DNA of 64,000 nt from Acaudatibacter sp035532115 (GTDB lineage Bacteria; Pseudomonadota; Alphaproteobacteria; Caulobacterales; Caulobacteraceae). The position numbers and the translations under genes were made by a program. The stretch is taken from positions 62,001 through 126,000 of the forward strand of contig DATKRO010000104.1 in assembly GCA_035532115.1 (NCBI GenBank), read 5' to 3'. This document shows positions 1 through 8,851 of this stretch, in pieces; the first letter of the stretch is position 1, and every line of letters starts with the position of its first letter. Under the pieces are notes generated by a model. That model did no database searches and was not told the origin of the DNA. It was given only the letters and a program-made list of their open reading frames with translations.

Positions 1-108
1 CCCCCGGGTCGCCCTTTCAGGCCGTCCGGGGAGACGGCGATGGTGTTCAAACCTCCGCGAATTAGCCCTTTCGCAATCCGACCGTATCGCCCGCCAGGCC
101 TTCGCGGC

Positions 109-1020
109 TCAGATGTCGCGCCAGTCGGCCTCGGCGAGGGCGGCGCAGAAGCGCTCCAGGTCCGCCTGCAATCGCGCGAAACCCTCGGTGGGCGAAAGGC
201 TGGCCTCGTCGTAGTAGAGAGCCCGGTTGAGTTCGATCTGAAGCGCATGCACCTTGCGGCCCGGCCGCCCGTAGTGCTCGGTGGTGTAGCCTCCCGCGTA
301 GGGCGCATTGCGGGCGACGCGATAGCCGAGGCCGCCGAGGTGACGTTCCACGAACCGGGTGAGGCCCGCCGAACAGGCGACGCCGAAGCGGTCGCCCAGC
401 ACCACGTCGAAAGCCTCGGAGGCGCGCGCGTAGCCGATGGCGCCCTGGCCGCTGGGCGCGGCGGCGGCGGGCATCGAGTGCCAGTCGATGAGCACGCACA
501 CTCCGAAAGCGGCCTTGGCGTCGGCGACCAGCGCGGTCAGGGCCGCATGATAGGGCTGGTGCACCCGGCGAACCCGCGCCTCGGCGTCGGCGAAGGTGAG
601 CTTGCGGGCATAGATCTCCTGGCCCTCGCAGACGATGCGCGCGATGGCGCCCAGGCCCGCGGCGACGCGGGCGGTGCGCGAGCGGGCGAACGCCGGCAGT
701 TCGTCCTCGAACATCGAGGCGTCGAGTTCCCAGGGTTCGCGGTTGACATCCAGATAGGCCCTGGCGATCTCGGCGGTGATCAGGGTGTGGCCGAAGCCGG
801 GCGCGGCGGCGATCAGGCGATCCACCAGGGCATCCTCGGAACGGCGGATGGCGTCGGGACCGAGCCGGGAGGCGGCGAGCATGCTGGCGGGATAGATCCT
901 GCCCGAGTGCGGCGAGGCGAAGATCACCGGCGTCGCAAGCGTGGTCCCGCTGGGGCGGATCACCGTCAGGGGCGCGGCGAAGGCCGCGTCCGCCGGCGCG
1001 CGCGGCGCTGCGTCGTCCAT
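109..1020 (-). CDS. N-formylglutamate amidohydrolase family protein
   Basis: Predicted 303-aa cytoplasmic hydrolase of the N-formylglutamate amidohydrolase family, which releases formate from N-formyl-L-glutamate at the end of one histidine-degradation route. The N-terminal FASPHSGRIYP segment (about residue 36), the central LDVNREPWELD segment and the IDWHSMP segment are the family's conserved patches and supply metal and substrate ligands. I chose the ATG at 1020 (MDDAAPRAP) over one 12 codons upstream because the family fold starts soon afterwards. The gene is divergent from cpdR with a 129-nt gap. No other hut genes are nearby, so the physiological substrate is not proven; general N-formyl amino acid hydrolysis is possible. 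Confidence 0.85.
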   Translation of the reverse strand: MDDAAPRAPADAAFAAPLTVIRPSGTTLATPVIFASPHSGRIYPASMLAASRLGPDAIRRSEDALVDRLIAAAPGFGHTLITAEIARAYLDVNREPWELDASMFEDELPAFARSRTARVAAGLGAIARIVCEGQEIYARKLTFADAEARVRRVHQPYHAALTALVADAKAAFGVCVLIDWHSMPAAAAPSGQGAIGYARASEAFDVVLGDRFGVACSAGLTRFVERHLGGLGYRVARNAPYAGGYTTEHYGRPGRKVHALQIELNRALYYDEASLSPTEGFARLQADLERFCAALAEADWRDI

Positions 1021-1149
1021 GCGGCGAGTATTCGCGGGGCGAGGCGCCGCGGTCAAACATTCATCTTCGCCCAGGGGTTCATCGCCAATTTACGGCTTGG
1101 CGACTAGGCTCGGGTCCGCTTCAGCCAGAACGGACCGCCGATCTCCGCC

Positions 1150-1506
1150 ATGCTCCGAATCCTGCTTGCCGAAGACGACGACTCCCTGCGCGGCTTCCTC
1201 AGCCGGGCGTTGGAGCGTGCGGGCTACGAGGTGACGGCGTGCGCCGACGGCGAGGAGGCGGCGGCGGCGCTGGATGGCCACTGGGACCTGCTCCTCACCG
1301 ACATCGTCATGCCCGGGATGGACGGGATCGAGGTGGCGCGGCTGGCGGCGGCGCGCCATCCGGGCCTGCGGATCATGTTCATCACCGGCTTCGCGGCCGT
1401 GGCCCTTTCCGCCGGCGAGCGCGCGCCCGCCGGGGCCAAGGTGCTCTCCAAGCCGATCCACCTGCGCGAGATCGTCGCCGAGGTGGAGCGGATGATGGCG
1501 GCCTGA
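1150..1506 (+). CDS. cpdR: CpdR-type single-domain response regulator
   Basis: A 118-aa stand-alone receiver domain. The acidic cluster EDD (residues 8-10), phospho-acceptor Asp51 in LLLTDIVMPGMDG and Lys101 in SKPIHL are all in place. The FITGFAAVAL stretch is a hallmark of CpdR, the Caulobacter regulator that in its unphosphorylated form primes ClpXP for degradation of CtrA and other substrates and is phosphorylated through the CckA-ChpT relay. There is no output domain, as expected for this adaptor. The protein ends in two alanines, which could act as a ClpXP degron (inference). The location next to an N-formylglutamate amidohydrolase gene and a tRNA-Val fits Caulobacterales. A GC-rich hairpin follows the stop. 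Confidence 0.9.
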   Translation: MLRILLAEDDDSLRGFLSRALERAGYEVTACADGEEAAAALDGHWDLLLTDIVMPGMDGIEVARLAAARHPGLRIMFITGFAAVALSAGERAPAGAKVLSKPIHLREIVAEVERMMAA

Positions 1507-1508
1507 CC

Positions 1509-1542
1509 GGCGCCCCGACCGGCGCCTTGTCGGTCGGGCGCC
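1509..1542 (+). terminator. Hairpin after cpdR, probable terminator
   Basis: GGCGCCCCGACC (1509-1520) pairs with GGTCGGGCGCC (1532-1542), with one bulged C and an 11-nt loop, immediately after the cpdR stop codon. There is no U-run, so termination is inferred from position and stability only. It separates cpdR from the tRNA gene. Confidence 0.5.
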
Positions 1543-1574
1543 GGCACGCTATTAGCCCGGTCCTTCCCGTCGGC

Positions 1575-1649
1575 GGACGCGTAGCTCAGCGGGAGAGCAC
1601 CACGTTGACATCGTGGGGGTCACAGGTTCGATCCCTGTCGCGTCCACCA
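1575..1649 (+). tRNA. tRNA-Val (anticodon GAC)
   Basis: A complete 75-nt cloverleaf. The acceptor stem GGACGCG (1575-1581) pairs with CGCGTCC (1639-1645). The D arm contains GCTC...GAGC. The anticodon stem is CCACG/CGTGG with loop TTGACAT, giving anticodon GAC (valine). The T arm is ACAGG-TTCGATC-CCTGT, and a discriminator A plus CCA is encoded at 1646-1649. Confidence 0.97.
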
Positions 1650-1693
1650 CGCCGTCGATGCCCTGCCGATGCCGGCGCGTCCGCCCTTCAGGC

Positions 1694-2113
1694 TCAGGGC
1701 CTGTAGCCCTTGGGGATCGCGCTCACCTCCGCCGGCGTCAGCTTGCGCACCCCGCTGACCTGGCAGGTCTGGCGGCCGAGGCCGGTGGCGTGGGCGATCA
1801 CCTCGGCGTCGAGGCCGGAGCCCGTGCAGATCCAGTCGCCGCCGCCGCGAGCCACCAGAGCGATGCCATGATCCCAGTTGATGTCCTGGCAGGGCGCGAA
1901 GAGCCGCAGCTGGTAATATTGCTGCACCCCGACGCGCAGATAGACGGTGCGCTGGTCCGGGGTGGCGCTGAAGCTGTCGACGTCGTGGCCCCAGAAGCAT
2001 GAGTGGTGCTGGGGCGGGGCGGCGACGGCGCTCGCCAGCGGCGCGCGCGCCGATCCGAGACCGAGCGCCACGGCTGCGGCGGCGACGGCGGCGAGGGGGG
2101 TGCGGATGTTCAT
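1694..2113 (-). CDS. Small secreted protein, DUF6491-like
   Basis: A 139-aa protein with an N-terminal Sec signal (Arg-containing start, Ala/Val-rich core up to about residue 30, likely cleavage near ASAVAA). The mature part is about 105 residues with four cysteines (in HSCFWGHDV, FAPCQDINW, DWICTGSG and QTCQVSG), consistent with two periplasmic disulfides. The layout matches small Caulobacterales proteins with the DUF6491 signature (CFWGxxVDSF...VYLRVG). No function is known. It lies downstream of mnmC on the same strand with a 51-nt gap and could be co-transcribed with it. Confidence 0.7.
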   Translation of the reverse strand: MNIRTPLAAVAAAAVALGLGSARAPLASAVAAPPQHHSCFWGHDVDSFSATPDQRTVYLRVGVQQYYQLRLFAPCQDINWDHGIALVARGGGDWICTGSGLDAEVIAHATGLGRQTCQVSGVRKLTPAEVSAIPKGYRP

Positions 2114-2164
2114 GTCGGAAAAGCTCCTGGCTACGACGCTGGGGTCCCTCGCGCGCCACCGATA

Positions 2165-3991
2165 CTATGGCTTGCCGCGCGCCGCCAAACTGTTGCGGCG
2201 CGCGGCTCGTTCCCTGAACCGGTCGGGCGCCACCAGGCGCGCCAGATCGTTCGGCAGCGGCGAGGGCGCATCCAGGACGAGAGCGGCCACATGCTCGGCC
2301 AGCAGCGGCGCCAGGGCGTAGCCGCGCGAGCCCAGGGCGCCCAGCACGTAGAGTCCGGGCGCGATGGCGCCAGCGAGCGGCAGATGGTCGGCGGTGGCGG
2401 CGCGGACCGAGGCCCGGCCGGCGATGGCGACGCCGTCGAGACGGCGCCTCAGGGCCGGCAGCCGCGCCGAAAGGGCGTCGAGATTGCGCGCATCGTCGGC
2501 GGCGCGCCAGGCGCGGTCGGCGTCGCCGGGGTCGTAGGTGGCGCCAAAGACGAGACCGCCACGCATCTGGGTCAGATAGGCGCCCCAGGCGGCCGCGGCG
2601 GGCGCCTCCACATCCGCCGCCCAGCTGAGCTGGCCGCGCACCGGGCGCACCGGCGCCTCGCGCCAGAGGGCGCGAAGGTCGGCGCCGAGCGTCAGGCAAA
2701 CGGCCTGCGCCTCCGCAGCGACGCTCCCATCCAGCGCCAACAGCCGCCAGGCGCCCTCGCCTGCCTCGATCCGGGCGATCCGGGCGACCTCGAGCGGCCG
2801 CGCCCAGGCCCGCAGGATCGCTGCCGGCTCGACCACCAGCGCGTCGCGAAGATAGAGGCCGGGCGGCGCCGGCTCGCCCAGCCGCGCTTCGGCGTCGTGC
2901 GCCGAGGCCAGGGCCAGGGCGCCCGGCGCGAAGAGGTCGCTGGCGGCGACGGCGGCGAAGCGGGCCTGGTCGCGCGGACCTGACCGGAGCTGCAGCGCCC
3001 CGCGGGCGATGACCGCGCCTGGCAGGCGCCGGTAGAGGCCGATGGCGTGCTCGAAGGCCTGGGCGTGCAGGCGAGCGGCGGCGCCCAGACCGGCGTCGAG
3101 GCGCGGCGTCACCAGCGCGGCGGGATTGCCCGACGCGCCGGCGCCCGCGCGCTCGGCCTCGATGAGGCGCGGCCGCGCCCCGAGGCCGGCGAGCGCCCGG
3201 GCGAGGCTGGCGCCGGCGATCCCCGCGCCGACGATCACCGCGCGCAAGGGCGGCGTAGACCGCGGGCGAGGCGCCTCGCGCTCGCCGGGCGCCGCCAGGC
3301 TCGCCTCCAGCCGGTGGCGCTTGGGACCGAACCCGGGGCGCCGCTGCGTCGCGAACCCCGCTTCGGCGAGGGCGCCCCGCACATCCTGGGCCACGGTGTA
3401 GGTGGCCGCGCGGGCGCCGGGTGCGGAGCGCCTCGCCACCAGCCGCATCAGCGCCGGCGACCACATGGCCGGGTTGCGCGCCGGGGCGAAGCCGTCGAGG
3501 AACCAGGCGTCGGCCCTGCCGCTCCAGGCCTCGAGCGCAGCCTCGGCCTGCATGACCGCGAGGTCGAGCGTGACGCCAAGCCGCCGCAGCCGCACCCGGT
3601 GGAATCCGGCCCCGAGGGCCGGCCACCGATCTAGGAGCAGGCGCGCCAGCGGCGCCAGCTCAGGGGCGCAGGCGAGCGCACGCGCCGCTTCGGCCCTGGT
3701 CAGCGGATGGGCGTCGACGGAAAAGACGGAGAGCTGGGCGCCGGGCGCACGGCTCGCGCGCCACAGATCGACGAGCGCCAGAACGCCGAGGCCGGTCCCG
3801 AAGCCGAGTTCGCCGACGACAAAGCGCGCCCGCCCGGCGAAGCGCTCAGGCAGGCCGCAGCCGGCGAGGAAGACCTCGCGCGCCTGGGCGAGGCCGCCCG
3901 CCCTGGAGAAATAGACGTCGCCGTAAAGGCGAGACCTCGGCGGCCCATCCTCGTCGAAGACGATCGGCCCGGCATCGCGGCGGCCGCTCAT
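2165..3991 (-). CDS. mnmC: Bifunctional tRNA mnm5s2U methyltransferase/FAD oxidoreductase
   Basis: A 608-aa two-domain enzyme that finishes the 5-methylaminomethyl-2-thiouridine modification at the tRNA wobble position. The N-terminal part (to about residue 235) is an SAM-dependent methyltransferase with the VGELGFGTGLGVLALVDLW motif and WFLDGFAPARNP. The C-terminal part is a FAD-dependent DAO-type oxidoreductase starting with the dinucleotide-binding motif GAGIAGASLARAL, followed by GASGNPAALVTPRLD. The protein starts MSGRRDAGPIVFDEDG at 3991; an in-frame ATG 20 codons upstream lacks conserved sequence and would run into the upstream terminator. Length fits full MnmC proteins. Confidence 0.92.
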   Translation of the reverse strand: MSGRRDAGPIVFDEDGPPRSRLYGDVYFSRAGGLAQAREVFLAGCGLPERFAGRARFVVGELGFGTGLGVLALVDLWRASRAPGAQLSVFSVDAHPLTRAEAARALACAPELAPLARLLLDRWPALGAGFHRVRLRRLGVTLDLAVMQAEAALEAWSGRADAWFLDGFAPARNPAMWSPALMRLVARRSAPGARAATYTVAQDVRGALAEAGFATQRRPGFGPKRHRLEASLAAPGEREAPRPRSTPPLRAVIVGAGIAGASLARALAGLGARPRLIEAERAGAGASGNPAALVTPRLDAGLGAAARLHAQAFEHAIGLYRRLPGAVIARGALQLRSGPRDQARFAAVAASDLFAPGALALASAHDAEARLGEPAPPGLYLRDALVVEPAAILRAWARPLEVARIARIEAGEGAWRLLALDGSVAAEAQAVCLTLGADLRALWREAPVRPVRGQLSWAADVEAPAAAAWGAYLTQMRGGLVFGATYDPGDADRAWRAADDARNLDALSARLPALRRRLDGVAIAGRASVRAATADHLPLAGAIAPGLYVLGALGSRGYALAPLLAEHVAALVLDAPSPLPNDLARLVAPDRFRERAARRNSLAARGKP

Positions 3992-4015
3992 GGCGCCCGG
4001 GCGGTCTCGGATCGC

Positions 4016-4043
4016 AAAAAGGGCCGCCCCATCGGGGCGGCCC
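4016..4043 (-). terminator. Rho-independent terminator of the 4073-4333 gene
   Basis: On the minus strand a perfect 10-bp stem (GGGCCGCCCC / GGGGCGGCCC, loop GAT) is followed directly by five T residues. It sits 30 nt after the stop codon of the small lipoprotein gene and just upstream of the mnmC start, so it insulates mnmC from that gene. Confidence 0.85.
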
Positions 4044-4072
4044 CTCCGCAATGGCGACAGTGCGCCCCGGAC

Positions 4073-4333
4073 CTACTGACCGGTCGAGTTCGAGCTGGAC
4101 GGCGCCATGGCCGCGGCGGAGGCGTCGTTGGAGGCCGCGTTGGAGGCCGCGGCGGCTTCGTTGCTGGCGCTCATCGCGGTGTTGGCCGCTTCCGAGGCAT
4201 TGCTTTCAGCGGCGGTGCCGCTTTCCGCCGCGGAATTGGCGTTGTTCGGATTGTTGTTTCCGCAGGCCGCGACGGACATGGCCGCGAGGGCGGCGCCGAC
4301 GATCAAAACATTGCGAAGCGTTCCGGAGGTCAT
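4073..4333 (-). CDS. Small Asn/Ser/Ala-rich lipoprotein
   Basis: An 86-aa protein with a short hydrophobic signal and a clear lipobox (MSVAAC, Cys24). After it comes a low-complexity tail made almost only of Asn, Ser, Ala and Glu with repeated EAAN, SNEAAAASNAASNDAS patterns and no hydrophobic core. This suggests a flexible lipid-anchored envelope peptide. I recognise no family beyond lipoprotein and assign no function. It is monocistronic: its own intrinsic terminator follows, and a 257-nt gap separates it from the divergent thioesterase gene. Confidence 0.7.
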   Translation of the reverse strand: MTSGTLRNVLIVGAALAAMSVAACGNNNPNNANSAAESGTAAESNASEAANTAMSASNEAAAASNAASNDASAAAMAPSSSNSTGQ

Positions 4334-4590
4334 ATTCTGGTCCCCTAGGGTGAGGTTGCAGCGCCTTGCGCGACGCTGGCCGACAATATGCCGTGTTTGC
4401 GATCAAGCGCAAGAGCAGACTTCACGAGGCCGTGATCACAATTCGATATCCACGGCGCTCGCCGGCCGGCGTCCGGCCGCCCCGCCGCCGGATCGACATG
4501 TCCGCGGCGATGCGGTTGACCGTGCGGACCTCGGCTGGTACGGCGACGCTCGCATTGCTCAATACTATTCACGACGGCGAAATTCAACCT

Positions 4591-5532
4591 ATGCGCATAC
4601 TTGACACATCTGAAGTTCGGGCGAGCGAGATCGACGGGCTTGGCCACATGAACGTGCGTTTCTACATGGAGCGGGCTCTGCGCGCCAATCGCGGGCTCAT
4701 GAACGGGTTCGGCCTGGGGCCGGACGCCTGCGAGCGCCGCGGCGCCCGGCTCGTGCAGCTGGACACCTACTGCCGCTATCACCGCGAGCAGTTCCAGGGC
4801 GCGACCCTGACCGTGAGCGGCGGGGTGGCGGAAGCCGGCGAAGCGCGCCTGACGCTCTTCTACGACGTCGCCAATCCCGAGAAGGCCGAAGTCGCCGCCA
4901 GCTTCATCATCGTGGTCGCTCTGATGGACCGGGCCACGGCGCAGGCGCTGCCGCTGCCGCCGGGGGTGCTGGACGCGGCGCGCGCGACGAGGGTCGACGT
5001 GCCCGAGCACGGCCGGCCGCGCACCATCGATCTTGCCCCGCCGCGCATGGACCTTCGCCTGAGCGACGTGGCGCGGCGTCTGGCCGACGATGCGTCGGAT
5101 CCGATGTCGCAGCGCCTGGAATGGAGGGTCGACGCCGCCAGGTGCGACGAGCACGGCTTCCTCGCCGACGGCCAGGATATGATGTTCGGCGGCTGGGGCC
5201 GGCCGCGGGCGGCGCCGTCCGACTCGCACGGTCCCATGACCTTCGTCGGCGGCGAGGGCCATCGGCTCGGCTGGGCCTCGCTGGAGACGCGGATGGTCCG
5301 CGTGGCTCAGCCGCGGGCCGGCGACGTACTGTGCTCGATCGGCGCCGAGATCGGGCTGCATCCCAAGGTGCGCCACTCGCGCCGCTGGATCTTCGACGCC
5401 GCCACCGGCGCCCTGGTATCGCTGAACGACAACGTCAGCATCGCGCTCGATCTCGACGCGCGCCGCTCCATCGCGATCCCTTCGGAAGTCCGCGCCCAGC
5501 TGGCGGGCCGGCACCTCCCCGAACTGGCGTGA
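4591..5532 (+). CDS. Acyl-CoA thioesterase family protein (double hotdog)
   Basis: A 313-aa protein with an N-terminal 4-hydroxybenzoyl-CoA-thioesterase-like hotdog domain (EIDGLGHMNVRFYMERAL, where the D-x-x-G-H-M-N pattern is typical) and a second, more diverged repeat in the C-terminal half (DEHGFLADGQDMMFGGW; SRRWIFDAATGALV). Tandem hotdogs of this type usually cleave acyl-CoA thioesters; the substrate is unknown. I chose the ATG at 4591 because homology-like sequence starts there (MRILDTSEVRASEIDG); the reading frame stays open upstream to 4366, but that part has no family resemblance. Confidence 0.75.
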   Translation: MRILDTSEVRASEIDGLGHMNVRFYMERALRANRGLMNGFGLGPDACERRGARLVQLDTYCRYHREQFQGATLTVSGGVAEAGEARLTLFYDVANPEKAEVAASFIIVVALMDRATAQALPLPPGVLDAARATRVDVPEHGRPRTIDLAPPRMDLRLSDVARRLADDASDPMSQRLEWRVDAARCDEHGFLADGQDMMFGGWGRPRAAPSDSHGPMTFVGGEGHRLGWASLETRMVRVAQPRAGDVLCSIGAEIGLHPKVRHSRRWIFDAATGALVSLNDNVSIALDLDARRSIAIPSEVRAQLAGRHLPELA

Positions 5533-5608
5533 ACCGCAAAACACGGCGCCGCCTCGCGCCGAGGCTCGCGGCCGGAACAAGCCCGGCGCGCCGCCGTTCA
5601 GGCCGGGC

Positions 5609-6709
5609 ATGGCAGACCGGCGCCTCGTCGTCTTCGGGCTGACCGTATCCTCGTCGTGGGGCAACGGTCATGCGACGCTCTGGCGCGGACTGATCCGGGC
5701 GCTCGCCCGGCGCGGCTGGCGCACGGTGTTCTTCGAACGCGACCTCCCCTATTACCGCCGCCATCGCGATCTCTGGGCGCTGGAAGGCGCCGAGCTGGCG
5801 CTTTACCCTGACTGGGAGAGCATCCGGCAGGCCGCCGCCGCCGCGGTGGGCGCGGCCGACGCGGCGATGGTCACCTCCTACTGTCCGGACGCGGGATGCG
5901 CCTGCGCGCTGGTGCGCGAGCGCGCCCGTCTGTCGCTCTTCTATGACCTCGACTCGCCGGTGACCCTGGCGCGGTTCGCCGCCGGCGAGACCGTGCCCTA
6001 TCTTCCCGCCGGCGGCCTGGCCGGATTCGACCTGGTGCTGAGCTACGCCGGCGGCGAGGTCCTGGCCCGCCTGGCGACGGAGCTCGGCGCGACCCGCACG
6101 GCGGCGCTGTACGGCCACGTCGATCCGGCGGTGCACTGGCCGGGCGAGCGGCAGACGCGCTTCGCCTGCGACCTTTCCTACCTGGGCGCCTATGCCGCCG
6201 ACCGGCAGGAGCGGCTGGAGCGCCTCTTCGCCGCGCCCGCCCGCGAGCGCCCCGAGCTCGGCTTCCTCCTCGGCGGCGCGGGCTATGGCCGAGGCTTTCC
6301 GTGGGCAAAGAACATCGGCTTCATCGAACACATCCCCCCGCCGGAGCACGCAGCGTTCTTCGCGTCGTCGCGCCTGACGCTCAACGTCAGCCGCGCCGAC
6401 ATGGCCACGGCCGGCCACTGCCCATCGGGCCGGATCTTCGAGGCGGCCGCCTGCGGTTGTCCGGTCATCAGCGACCCCTGGCCGGGTCTGGAGCGCTTCT
6501 TTGCGCCCGGCGAGGAGATCCTGATCGCCCGCGACGGGGCGGACGTGCTTCAGGCGCTGGCGCTGCCCGCCGGAGAACTCGCCGCCATCGGCGGGAGGGC
6601 GCGCGAGCGGGTGCTGGCCGAACACACCAGCGAACACCGCGCCGTCGAACTCGAGCGGCTGATGGAGAGCGCCGCCGCGCCACGGGAGGCTGCGCCATCT
6701 GGGGCCTGA
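5609..6709 (+). CDS. CgeB-like glycosyltransferase (copy 1)
   Basis: A 366-aa GT-B type glycosyltransferase resembling the CgeB/DUF3880 group. Features are a first strand followed by SSSWGNGHAT, the LFYDLDSPVTLARF segment also found in copies 2 and 3 of this locus, the CDLSYLGAYAADRQ linker and a C-terminal nucleotide-sugar region PSGRIFEAAACGCPVISD with a following EEILIARDG. It is predicted to add a sugar to a cell-surface glycan in the cytoplasm; donor and acceptor are unknown. It starts a rightward two-gene unit whose second gene overlaps its end by 13 nt. Three further paralogs lie in the facing operon. Confidence 0.82.
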   Translation: MADRRLVVFGLTVSSSWGNGHATLWRGLIRALARRGWRTVFFERDLPYYRRHRDLWALEGAELALYPDWESIRQAAAAAVGAADAAMVTSYCPDAGCACALVRERARLSLFYDLDSPVTLARFAAGETVPYLPAGGLAGFDLVLSYAGGEVLARLATELGATRTAALYGHVDPAVHWPGERQTRFACDLSYLGAYAADRQERLERLFAAPARERPELGFLLGGAGYGRGFPWAKNIGFIEHIPPPEHAAFFASSRLTLNVSRADMATAGHCPSGRIFEAAACGCPVISDPWPGLERFFAPGEEILIARDGADVLQALALPAGELAAIGGRARERVLAEHTSEHRAVELERLMESAAAPREAAPSGA

Positions 6710-7437
6710 TACCCGCCGCCGGCCAGGGCGCGCGCATCCAGCCGCTGGCCTTCTCCAAGGAGCTGCTGCCCGTGGGCGTGCGGCGCGAGGGCGGCGCCGA
6801 GCGACCGCGCGCGGTGAGCGAATATCTGGTCGAGCGCCTGGCTATCGCCGGAGCGCGCAAGATCGCCTTCGTGATCTCGCCGGGAAAATACGACATCCTG
6901 CGCTATTTCGGCGCGCGCCTGGGCGAGACCGACTTCTTTTATGTGGTGCAGCCGCGTCCAGAGGGGCTCTGCGACGCGCTCTTCCGCGCCGCGCCGCTGA
7001 TCGGTGCGGACGAGCCGGTCGCCATCGGCCTGCCGGACACCATCTGGTTTCCGCACGACGGCCTGGGCCGCCTGCCCGCCGACCGCCTGGCGCTGCTGCT
7101 CTTCCCGGTGGCGCGGCCTCAGGACTTCGACGCCGTGGTCACCGACCCCTCGGGCGCGGTCGAGCGCATCGAGGTCAAGGCGGCGCGGCCGGCGACGCGT
7201 TGGATCTGGGGCGCCTTGCGCATGCCCGGCCCGGTGTTCCACGCGCTGCACCGGCTTTGGCTGGCGCGCGGGCGCAAGGACGAATACCTCGGGACTCTGG
7301 TCAACGCCTACCTGGCCGCGGGCGGCGAGGCGGCCGGCGTGCGCGCCGGCGCCGCCTACGTCGACGTCGGCACCCTCGGCGGCTATCGCCAGGCCCTGGC
7401 GCTGCTGGCCGAGGAGCCGCAACCGACCCAGGCTTGA
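6697..7437 (+). CDS. Sugar nucleotidyltransferase with apparent ATC start
   Basis: A 246-aa protein like glucose-1-phosphate thymidylyl/uridylyltransferases: WGLIPAAGQGARIQPLAFSK opens the Rossmann-like domain, with the catalytic-type Lys in FSKELLPVG, then VAIGLPDTIW as the metal-binding strand and VDVGTLGGYRQAL near the end. It should make an NDP-sugar for the glycan locus. No ATG, GTG or TTG lies between the preceding 30 codons and the first conserved strand; the only sensible start is ATC at 6697, preceded by GGGAGG (6684-6689) at 7-nt spacing. It overlaps the CgeB-like gene by 13 nt, so translational coupling is likely. A sequencing error (ATG read as ATC) is the alternative. Confidence 0.75.
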   Translation: MWGLIPAAGQGARIQPLAFSKELLPVGVRREGGAERPRAVSEYLVERLAIAGARKIAFVISPGKYDILRYFGARLGETDFFYVVQPRPEGLCDALFRAAPLIGADEPVAIGLPDTIWFPHDGLGRLPADRLALLLFPVARPQDFDAVVTDPSGAVERIEVKAARPATRWIWGALRMPGPVFHALHRLWLARGRKDEYLGTLVNAYLAAGGEAAGVRAGAAYVDVGTLGGYRQALALLAEEPQPTQA

Positions 7438-7444
7438 CGCAGAC

Positions 7445-8851
7445 TCACAGCCGCTCAGGCTCGATGCCGCTCAGCGACAACTGCTCGGCGAGCGCGCGCT
7501 CGAGCCGGGCGAGGCCGTCGCGGCTCGAAGCCTCGCAGCGGCCGGTGAGCTTGGGCTCGGTGCCGGAGGCGCGCAGCAGCCACCAGCCGTCCGCCGTGGT
7601 CACGCGCAGCCCGAGCGCGGCGTCGAAGACGCCGCCTTTGCCGGCGAAGCGCGCCGCGGTCTCGCAGACGATGGCGCGCTTCCTCGCCTCGGGGCAAGCG
7701 ACGCGCAGCTCAGGGCTGGCGTGGGTCGCGGGCAGGGAGCGGCGGAAATCCGCCAGGCTCGCGCCGCGCCGCTTCAGCGCCCCCAGGGTGCGGATGGCGG
7801 CAAGCAGCGCGTCGTCGATTCCGCCCCAGCCGTCCTCGAAGAAGACGTGGCCGCTGAGCTCGCCGGCCAGCGCCGCGCCCTCGCGGCGCATCACCTCGCG
7901 CACCAGGGCGTAGCCCGAGGGGGCGACCACGGCGCGGCCGCCGAGGCGCTCGACCCCCTCGAACAGCACGCGGCTCGACTTGACGTCGGCGACGACGGCC
8001 GCGCCCGGGCGGCGCGCCAGCAGGTCCGCGGCCAGCAGCAGCAGCAGCTGGTCGGCCCAGAGGATATCGCCTTCCTCGTCCACCACGCCCAGGCGGTCGC
8101 CGTCGCCGTCGAAGGCGAAGCCGACATCGCAGCCGCGGCGGCGCACCTCGCCGGCGAGATCCTGCAGGTTCGCCGCCACGGCCGGGTCCGGGTGGTGTCC
8201 GGGAAAATGGCCGTCGACCACGCCGTGGATGAGCGTGTGCCGGCCCGCCAGGCGCGGCAGCAAAAGGCGCAGCACCGGCGCGGCGGCGCCGGCGCCGGCG
8301 TCCCAGACCGCCGCGAACGCCGGGGCGCCCTGGTCGGCGAAGGCTTCGGTCAGGGCCGCGGCGTAGCTGCGCCGGGCTGGCGCGCGAACGATCCGGCCGC
8401 CGCCCGCCGTCCGGCCCGGTCGCGAGACCAGGGTCGAGAGCGCCTCGCCGCAGATCCGCTCGCCGCCCAGCATGAGCTTGAAGCCGTTCTCCTGCGGCGG
8501 ATTGTGCGACGCGGTCACCATGACGGCGCCGTCCCACTGCCGCCGCCAGGCGGCGAAGCCCAGCATCGGCGTCGGTCCGAGGCCGATGCGCATCACTTCC
8601 AGCCCGCCTGCCGCCAGCCCCGCGGCGAGCCCGCCCTCGAGCGCCGGCGAGGTGAGCCGGCCGTCGCGGCCCACGCCGATCCGCTTCAGGCCGCGCTCGC
8701 GCGCAGCCGTGGCGTAGGAGAGGCCGAGCTCGCGTGCGCCATCCTCGTCGAAATCGCGGCCGGGCACGCCGCGGATATCATAGGCCCGGATCGCCGCGCC
8801 GCTGATGGCTGCGCCCCGTCGCGACCCCGGCGATGCGCCGAGAGCGCGCAT
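7445..8851 (-). CDS. Phosphomannomutase/phosphoglucomutase
   Basis: A 468-aa alpha-D-phosphohexomutase that interconverts hexose-6-phosphate and hexose-1-phosphate, feeding NDP-sugar synthesis. All four loops are present: active-site serine in TASHNPPQENGFK, metal-binding DGDGDRLG, sugar-binding GELSGH and the phosphate-binding RASGTEPKL near the C-terminus. It is the last gene of the nine-gene leftward glycan operon and shares one base (TGATG) with the upstream decarboxylase-like gene. It converges on the rightward nucleotidyltransferase gene with only 7 nt between stops. Whether it prefers mannose or glucose phosphates cannot be told from sequence. Confidence 0.9.
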   Translation of the reverse strand: MRALGASPGSRRGAAISGAAIRAYDIRGVPGRDFDEDGARELGLSYATAARERGLKRIGVGRDGRLTSPALEGGLAAGLAAGGLEVMRIGLGPTPMLGFAAWRRQWDGAVMVTASHNPPQENGFKLMLGGERICGEALSTLVSRPGRTAGGGRIVRAPARRSYAAALTEAFADQGAPAFAAVWDAGAGAAAPVLRLLLPRLAGRHTLIHGVVDGHFPGHHPDPAVAANLQDLAGEVRRRGCDVGFAFDGDGDRLGVVDEEGDILWADQLLLLLAADLLARRPGAAVVADVKSSRVLFEGVERLGGRAVVAPSGYALVREVMRREGAALAGELSGHVFFEDGWGGIDDALLAAIRTLGALKRRGASLADFRRSLPATHASPELRVACPEARKRAIVCETAARFAGKGGVFDAALGLRVTTADGWWLLRASGTEPKLTGRCEASSRDGLARLERALAEQLSLSGIEPERL

